NCBI GenBank assembly: GCA_947303335.1
Contig: CAMYYB010000002.1
Span: 1-64,000 of the forward strand
Reading direction: 5' to 3'
Length of the DNA stretch: 64,000 bases
DNA from: an uncultured Bacteroidales bacterium
Lineage (GTDB): Bacteria > Bacteroidota > Bacteroidia > Bacteroidales > F082
Shown piece after piece: positions 59,510-64,000 of the stretch (position 1 is the first letter of the stretch; every line of letters starts with the position of its first letter). The position numbers were made by a program, and so were the translations under genes. The notes under the pieces are model-generated. The model did no database searches. It was not told the DNA's origin and saw only the letters and a program-made list of their open reading frames with translations.

Positions 59510-59517
59510 TATCTTTG
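59510..59517 (+). promoter_or_regulatory. -7 box TATCTTTG of the AAA/PD-(D/E)XK gene
   Basis: TATCTTTG followed by CACC lies 20 bases before the ATG at 59537. Confidence 0.65.
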
Positions 59518-59536
59518 CACCAAAATCAAGACAATC

Positions 59537-61111
59537 ATGGGAGCATATATCAATATCGGCAATGCCGGATTCCAAAGTGTAAGGAACGGCGAATATGTTG
59601 ACAAGTCAGGCTTGATTGCCATAGTCAACAGCACACTTTTCACGGAACGACGCTTTAGTTGCGTCTCGCGCAGCCGACGTTTTGGCAAGTCGTTGGCGGC
59701 CAAGATGCTGTGCGCCTATTATGACCAGTCATGCGACTCGCGCAACCTGTTTGCCGATCTCGAAATAGCCTCTGACCCCTCGTTTGAGAAGCACCTGAAC
59801 AAGTACCCCGTCATCTATCTTGATCTGACAAGTTTTATTGCTGACACGCATGATGACAACATAGTGGACAAAATGAATGACGCTATATTGGCTGATATTG
59901 CCAAGGCCTATCCTGATATTCCTGTAGAAGCAGGTGACAGGCTGATGGATTATCTTCTTCGTGTGATTGAAGTCATAGAGCAATCGTTTATCTTCATTAT
60001 CGATGAATGGGATGCCATTTGCCGAGAGTATGCACCTGGTACAAATGCGATGGATCGATACGTCGGTTGGTTGCGTCGGATGTTCAAGAGTCAGGACGCG
60101 GCCCGTGTTTTTGCCGGCGTCTACATGACAGGCATCCTGCCCATCAAGAAATACAAAACCGAGTCGGCGCTGAACAACTTCATTGAGTATTCCATGGTGG
60201 AGCCTGTTGACATGGCTCCTTATTTCGGGTTTACCAAGGACGAGGTGATAGCCCTTGCCGAAAGGCATCGCATGGATTTTGACGAGCTGGAGAAGTGGTA
60301 CGACGGCTATCAGATTGGCGACGAGCAGTCCATCTTCAATCCCAACTCGGTAATGCAGGCGCTCAGAAGCCGCCGATGCCGCAGCTTTTGGGCTTCCACC
60401 GGTGCCTACGACGCGGTGGCGCACTACATCCAGATGAACTATGAGGGGCTGAAGGACGACGTGGTGCGGATGCTGGCAGGCGGACGCTGTAAGGTCAATC
60501 CGACCAAATTCCAAAACGATATGTCTATTATCCGGAGTAAAGATGATGTGTTCACCGTACTCATTCATTTGGGTTACCTCAGCTACGATTGGCACAAGAG
60601 TGAATGCTATATCCCCAACAAGGAAGTGGCAGGTGAAATGGTCAATGCCGTGGAAGCCAACAACTGGACTCACGTGGTAAAGGCAGTGGAAGCCTCGGAG
60701 CAACTGCTACAAGCCACACTCCGCGGTGATGAAGAGGCCGTTGCCCGTGGCGTGGATGCTGCTCACGACGAGAATACAAGCATATTGAGTTACAACGACG
60801 AAAACTCCTTAGCCTGTGTGCTGAGCATCGCCTATTATTATGCTTCCAACGACTACATCCTCCACCGCGAGTTGGCTACAGGTAAGGGCTTTGCAGACTT
60901 GGTGCTCATTCCTCGGAAGAATGTGGATTCACCCGCCATCATCATCGAGCTGAAATACGACAAGGCCGTTGACACCGCTATCGAGCAAATCAAGCGCAGA
61001 CAATATCCTGCCAAAGTGGCGCAGTATGCTGATGATTTGCTGCTTGTGGGGATTACCTACGAGCGGGATACCAAGTTGCATCGGTGCTGTATAGAGAAGT
61101 TAATGTTATGA
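59537..61111 (+). CDS. AAA-ATPase-like protein with C-terminal PD-(D/E)XK nuclease fold
   Basis: This 524-residue protein belongs to a family (AAA-ATPase_like plus PDDEXK_9) that is multi-copy in many Bacteroidales. The N-terminal YVDKSGLIAIVNSTLFTERRFSCVSRSRRFGKS opening is typical. The P-loop is a variant (SRSRRFGKSL, 44-53) without the usual GxxxxGKT, and Walker B reads FIFIIDEWD (151-159). The C-terminal nuclease motif is GFADLVL (D454) ... IIIELKYDK (E471, K473). Its role is unknown; defence or mobile-element functions have been suggested for the family, but I see no direct evidence. Its promoter and gene form a self-contained unit next to repeat element B. Confidence 0.9.
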   Translation: MGAYINIGNAGFQSVRNGEYVDKSGLIAIVNSTLFTERRFSCVSRSRRFGKSLAAKMLCAYYDQSCDSRNLFADLEIASDPSFEKHLNKYPVIYLDLTSFIADTHDDNIVDKMNDAILADIAKAYPDIPVEAGDRLMDYLLRVIEVIEQSFIFIIDEWDAICREYAPGTNAMDRYVGWLRRMFKSQDAARVFAGVYMTGILPIKKYKTESALNNFIEYSMVEPVDMAPYFGFTKDEVIALAERHRMDFDELEKWYDGYQIGDEQSIFNPNSVMQALRSRRCRSFWASTGAYDAVAHYIQMNYEGLKDDVVRMLAGGRCKVNPTKFQNDMSIIRSKDDVFTVLIHLGYLSYDWHKSECYIPNKEVAGEMVNAVEANNWTHVVKAVEASEQLLQATLRGDEEAVARGVDAAHDENTSILSYNDENSLACVLSIAYYYASNDYILHRELATGKGFADLVLIPRKNVDSPAIIIELKYDKAVDTAIEQIKRRQYPAKVAQYADDLLLVGITYERDTKLHRCCIEKLML

Positions 61112-61220
61112 TGATGATGCTTTTTTGATTGTTGGGGATTTCTAATTATCAAGAATTTGAGAATTAGAGAATTTTCTAATTTATTGATTATATGATAGGT
61201 TATTCATAGTCTTTTTTTCT

Positions 61221-61522
61221 TATTTTTGCAATCGCAAACATCTCCTCAGAATGAGACAGGAGAATCCTTGTAACCGTCTGTTTCTCTGCAAAATACACTA
61301 TACAGATAGACTTACTCCTTGATTCCTACCCATAACACACTCATTCACAATCCATTAAAGCATAAAAAACAATAGCAACGCTATACCAACGCTATAGTAA
61401 GCCTATAGCAAACCTATAGGCGCTTTCTGGTAACTTTGAGGTAACTTCGTGATAACTCTGTGATTCCTCCCTGTGGGCAGGAAGAAAACAGCGAGAGAAC
61501 AGGGGGAGAACAGGGGGGAACA
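61221..61522 (+). repeat. intergenic element B with 11-bp-period tandem array
   Basis: This is the second copy of the element at 2410-2700, in the same orientation. A box TATTTTTG (61221-61228) precedes it. CTATACAG (61298-61305) and the box CTCATTCACAATCCATTA (61340-61357, 17 of 18 matches to copy A) come next. The array runs 61370-61522, with units CAATAGCAACG, CTATACCAACG, CTATAGTAAGC, CTATAGCAAAC, CTATAGGCGCT, TTCTGGTAACT, TTGAGGTAACT, TCGTGATAACT and so on to GGAAGAAAACA and GGGGGAGAACA. The box-to-array distance is the same in both copies, while the unit number between shared landmarks differs (nine against six). Confidence 0.8.
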
Positions 61523-61837
61523 GGGGGCATCCTGTATACTGACTCGGTCATTTTAGTCATTTTAGTCATTAGTCAAAATGATTTGGCGAAATCGGCATAA
61601 AAAACCCGAAAACGATTTTGACCAAAACGACCATAATGACAGCGGTAGTTATAAAAGCCATGATAATCTACTGGATAACAGAGTTTTCCCATCGAGAACA
61701 GGCTCAATCCAAATGACGGCTGCTACAGTTGCTACAGTTGTTACAGTTAGTTTTACAGAGAGAACGGAACTAAAGTCCCACTGTCCCGAGTTCCCCCTTT
61801 GGGACAGCAAGACAGGACAGCCCGCGATAAAATAGGC
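61523..61837. other. gap with short tandem motifs, no gene
   Basis: TCATTTTAG occurs twice in tandem near 61549-61568, and GCTACAGTT-like 9-mers three times in tandem near 61724-61750. A plus-strand reading from 61578 to 61835 has no promoter, no signal and a composition unlike a protein. I see no gene here. The stretch may be part of, or debris around, repeat element B. Confidence 0.5.
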
Positions 61838-62177
61838 TTAATGGATTGCCTGTTCAAAAGTTTCTACATTCACAATTTGACAGTTTCCGACAGTTTTTAG
61901 GACCAATAAATCAGAATCGCCAGTTACCAAATAATCTGCATCAGCTTCAATGGCGAGTGCAAGCAAAAAGATAGCGTTCGTGTCTTGCGGATTTCACTTC
62001 AGCTAAAATATCATCCTCTGAGATTTCGTCAGTACGAAAAACATCAAGGAAATACTCAAGTTCAGAACGGACGCTTTGTCGGATTAATGCTTTCCCGAGC
62101 TTCAGTTGTGAGCGCACGGGCATTTGCTGCAAGAGAAGCAACAACTGATTGTAACTGATGTCGATGGTTGCATTCAT
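61838..62177 (-). pseudogene. collapsed antitoxin / PIN-toxin locus
   Basis: The 76-codon antitoxin-like reading starts at 62177 (MNATIDISYNQLLLLLQQMP) and runs to EDDILAEVKSAR, the usual end region of antitoxins paired with PIN toxins. It then reads through to a stop at 61947 in residues that are out of frame with what follows. In the next frame, from 61993 to 61838, the end of a PIN domain is seen: NPQDTNAIFLLALAIEADAD, YLVTGDSDLLVLKTVGN, and on to ETFEQAIH and a stop. The N-terminal two thirds of the toxin are missing, so a deletion joined the two genes. The antitoxin part may still be made. Confidence 0.7.
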
Positions 62178-62199
62178 GATGAAATCCTTATTTTGACTG

Positions 62200-62207
62200 C
62201 AAAAATA
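62200..62207 (-). promoter_or_regulatory. -7 box TATTTTTG of the antitoxin-like gene
   Basis: On the minus strand TATTTTTG is followed by CAGTC about 22 bases before the antitoxin ATG at 62177, which supports that start over the Met at 62228. Confidence 0.6.
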
Positions 62208-62247
62208 AACAAATTCCGACAACCGCAAGAATGATTCATGGTTTTTA

Positions 62248-62279
62248 TTTGCGCAATTCCGAAAACATTCCTATTTTTG
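62248..62279 (+). promoter_or_regulatory. promoter of the structured leader / surface protein gene
   Basis: TTTG (62248-62251), a 20-base spacer and TATTTTTG (62272-62279) followed by CCACC match the Bacteroides sigma-ABfr consensus well. The next start codon is 346 bases away, so the transcript has a long leader or ends in a separate RNA. Confidence 0.7.
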
Positions 62280-62365
62280 CCACCGATAATCAAACAAGAA
62301 GTCTAACTAAACGAAATAGCGAATGACCCCAAGGGCGTGAAGCCCAAGAAATAAAAAGGCATATT

Positions 62366-62543
62366 AAAACAAAAGCGTTCGCTTAAGGGCTTGTTGCAGG
62401 GAACTTCGACAACTCTCCAGGTAATCACAAGCAAGTAAAGCAAAGCGCTCACGTGTTTTCGCGTGGGCTTTACTTGTATAGTTGTGATTACCGGCAGTCG
62501 AAGGCCCCCTTAAGCAACTAAACGTTAGTAAAGCCTTCGTTTT
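62366..62543 (+). ncRNA. candidate structured RNA: nested hairpin of about 178 nt
   Basis: Five helices stack in order around one axis. The outermost is AAAACAAAAGCGTT with AAAGCCTTCGTTTT (11 of 14). Next are GCTTAAGGG with CCCTTAAGC (9), CTTCGAC with GTCGAAG (7) and GGTAATCACAA with TTGTGATTACC (11). The next is CAAGTAAAG with CTTTACTTG (9), and the innermost is GCTCACG with CGTGGGC around an 8-base loop. A small hairpin GGGC-GTGAA-GCCC lies upstream near 62334. It follows a strong promoter and precedes the surface-protein gene. It may be a free RNA, a regulatory leader, or a palindromic mobile element; no reading frame in it is credible. I do not recognise a known RNA family. Confidence 0.6.
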
Positions 62544-62624
62544 ATTGTCCGTCGGGGAAAGCATTTAAAGCAGAAATCGTAGATTCAACGTAGTTTAAAC
62601 ACTCACCTTTAAATATTTAAGTAT

Positions 62625-64000
62625 ATGAAATTAAAGTTTTTACAATTGAAAAAGGCACTATGTGCCGCTCTGCTGATGGCGTTCTTTGCGCCTTGGGCAG
62701 CACAAGCACAGGAAACTGTGACGATTGGAGAAGGTACCTCCAGTGGGAATAATTGCCCATTTGGTACTTACTACAACTACTCAATTACAGAACAGCTCTA
62801 CACCGCCGAAGAGATTGGAATGGCAGGCGAAATCCTAAGCATTAGTTTCTACTATAATGGTACGGCTGCTAAGGATTTCCCAATTGATGTTTACATGCAA
62901 AACGTCAATGCTACCGACCTGTCAACAGGTATCAGTCTCACAGAGGCCGAACAAGTCTTTAGCGGTACGCTTTCTGTTACCACAAACGCAGGATGGGTGA
63001 CCATCGTTCTTGACACGCCATTTTATTACGATGGAACATCGAACCTGTTGATTGGTTTCAACAAAGGCTATGTTTATTATTTTAGCGGTAATACATGGCG
63101 TTATACTTCCGCTAGTAATATGGCTCGTTATTCCCAAAATGACAACAATGCTTACAGCCTTTCTACGGTGCCAGGAACTGTAACTAACAACCGTCCAAAC
63201 ATTCAAATTGAGATTGCTCCTGATAGTGGTTCCACTTGCCCCAAACCATACAATTTGGATGTCGCCTATGAAGGAGGCACCACGGCTATTGTGACTTGGA
63301 ACTCCAACAACTCCGTAGACCTCAAAGTGAATGGTACCGAATTTACAAATGTGACCAGTCCATACAATTTAGTCAACTTGGAACTGAATAGAGTATACAA
63401 TGTTGTGGCTCGAGCCAATTGTGGTGAAGGCGACTACAGTGAATGGACCAATGTTTTCAGTTTTGCTACTGCAGCTTGCCAAATCAGTGAGCAAATCCAG
63501 ATTAGGTATGAACTTGTTGATGGTTATGGTGACGGCTGGAATAATTGCGCTATCAATGTGGTTGACGAAAACTGCAATACTATCGAGACCCTGACCATCG
63601 AGTCTGGGAATTCAGCTACGGGTTACCTCTCCCTCTGCTCTGGAGCATATTATAGTTTTGAATGGATGAAAGGTAGTTATCCCGATGAGACTTCCTGGAC
63701 ATTTTATGATACCAATGACGAGGATGTGCTTTTTTTGGGAAGTGGTAGCAGTAGCATGCAAACGGGAGACATCATCTATACAATGAATGCTGGTTCGTGT
63801 GCGCGTCCATCTGACCTCGTAGTTGAAGCCATCGACCCCTATTCTGTGACACTGGATTGGACTGAAAATGGAGAAGCTTCCGCTTGGGAGGTTGCCTACA
63901 TGTCCATTGATGATAATGATTTCACGATTGTTTCGGCCAATAACTCCACTGATTTCACAATCCAAGACCTCAGCCCTCTGACAATTTATATATTTAAGGT
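62625..64000 (+). CDS. secreted surface protein with fibronectin III-like domains (partial, runs off the window)
   Basis: The reading opens at 62625 with MKLKFLQLKKALCAALLMAF and a signal peptide ending near AAQAQ, and stays open for at least 458 codons to the window edge. The first 180 residues form a beta-rich domain (GNNCPFGTYYNYSITEQLYT ... EILSISFYYNG ... FPIDVYMQNV) like those at the start of large T9SS-exported proteins. Fibronectin III-like units follow (STCPKPYNLDVAYEGGTTAI; RPSDLVVEAIDPYSVTLDW), with a Cys-rich carbohydrate-binding-like module between (YELVDGYGDGWNNCAINV). A T9SS tail would lie beyond the window. Adhesion or protein binding at the cell surface is inferred. Its leader contains the large hairpin. 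Confidence 0.85.
   Translation, partial: MKLKFLQLKKALCAALLMAFFAPWAAQAQETVTIGEGTSSGNNCPFGTYYNYSITEQLYTAEEIGMAGEILSISFYYNGTAAKDFPIDVYMQNVNATDLSTGISLTEAEQVFSGTLSVTTNAGWVTIVLDTPFYYDGTSNLLIGFNKGYVYYFSGNTWRYTSASNMARYSQNDNNAYSLSTVPGTVTNNRPNIQIEIAPDSGSTCPKPYNLDVAYEGGTTAIVTWNSNNSVDLKVNGTEFTNVTSPYNLVNLELNRVYNVVARANCGEGDYSEWTNVFSFATAACQISEQIQIRYELVDGYGDGWNNCAINVVDENCNTIETLTIESGNSATGYLSLCSGAYYSFEWMKGSYPDETSWTFYDTNDEDVLFLGSGSSSMQTGDIIYTMNAGSCARPSDLVVEAIDPYSVTLDWTENGEASAWEVAYMSIDDNDFTIVSANNSTDFTIQDLSPLTIYIFK

Noticed and set aside
59537-61111. Transposase or IS element
   Set aside because: The gene lies in an accessory stretch, but it carries no DDE or tyrosine recombinase motif and no terminal inverted repeats are seen. 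It matches the AAA/PD-(D/E)XK family instead.
61578-61835. 85-residue plus-strand ORF after repeat element B
   Set aside because: It has no promoter box, signal or domain. It contains the Thr/Val run produced by the GCTACAGTT tandem motif.
62364-62564. 66-residue minus-strand ORF across the large hairpin
   Set aside because: It covers exactly the palindromic structure, has no start region and no family look; the structure explains the sequence better.

Overview
The window comes from a member of the Bacteroidetes, most likely order Bacteroidales. Three things support this. Most genes are preceded by the Bacteroides-type -7 promoter box TAnnTTTG, usually followed by GCA. Several secreted proteins end in type IX secretion (T9SS) C-terminal sorting domains. 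The housekeeping content also fits: AsnRS, a DAHP synthase/chorismate mutase fusion, the GH3 family, QueG, PorT-like barrels and lipoproteins with an SxC lipobox. No genus can be named from this sequence alone.

Layout. 0.2-2.3 kb: two small lipoproteins and a shikimate-pathway fusion enzyme. 2.4-2.7 kb: an intergenic element carrying an 11-bp-period repeat array. 2.8-7.3 kb: asnS, rpoN and a sensor kinase in one direction. 7.4-12 kb: a four-gene surface operon (lipoprotein, M1 aminopeptidase with T9SS tail, lipoprotein, repeat-rich T9SS protein). 12.2-13 kb: a zeta-toxin-like kinase overlapping a 66-residue ORF. 13-18.7 kb: a complete RND efflux system. 18.9-24 kb: potassium channel, GH29 fucosidase and a large MscS channel. 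24.1-25.2 kb: decayed genes and a striking palindrome. 25.3-28.7 kb: leuS, with an extra nuclease-like domain, and tRNA-Lys. 28.8-30.7 kb: a LytTR two-component pair. 30.7-36.6 kb: a tiny secreted protein and a 1,841-residue beta-helix T9SS adhesin. 36.6-37.3 kb: a repeat-rich gap. 37.3-42.6 kb: 5'-nucleotidase, a Ser-rich secreted protein, and an MBOAT/SGNH O-acetylation pair. 42.8-47.7 kb: a glycosyltransferase stub, a MATE pump and a four-gene operon (enoyl-CoA hydratase, GT2, Stealth, ElbB). 47.8-59.3 kb: mostly housekeeping and envelope genes. 59.3-64 kb: an accessory stretch with an AAA/PD-(D/E)XK ATPase, a second copy of the 11-bp array element, a collapsed PIN toxin-antitoxin locus, a large RNA-like hairpin, and the start of a fibronectin-like surface protein cut by the window edge.

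The main candidates for something not well described are four. First, a leucyl-tRNA synthetase with a DUF559-like PD-(D/E)XK domain of about 115 residues inserted before its KMSKS loop. Second, two related intergenic elements 59 kb apart, each with a conserved 18-bp box and a degenerate tandem array of exact 11-bp period. Third, a nested hairpin of about 178 nt between a strong promoter and the surface-protein gene at the right end. Fourth, the overlapping zeta kinase/66-residue pair. All functional claims are by reading only; no search was run.
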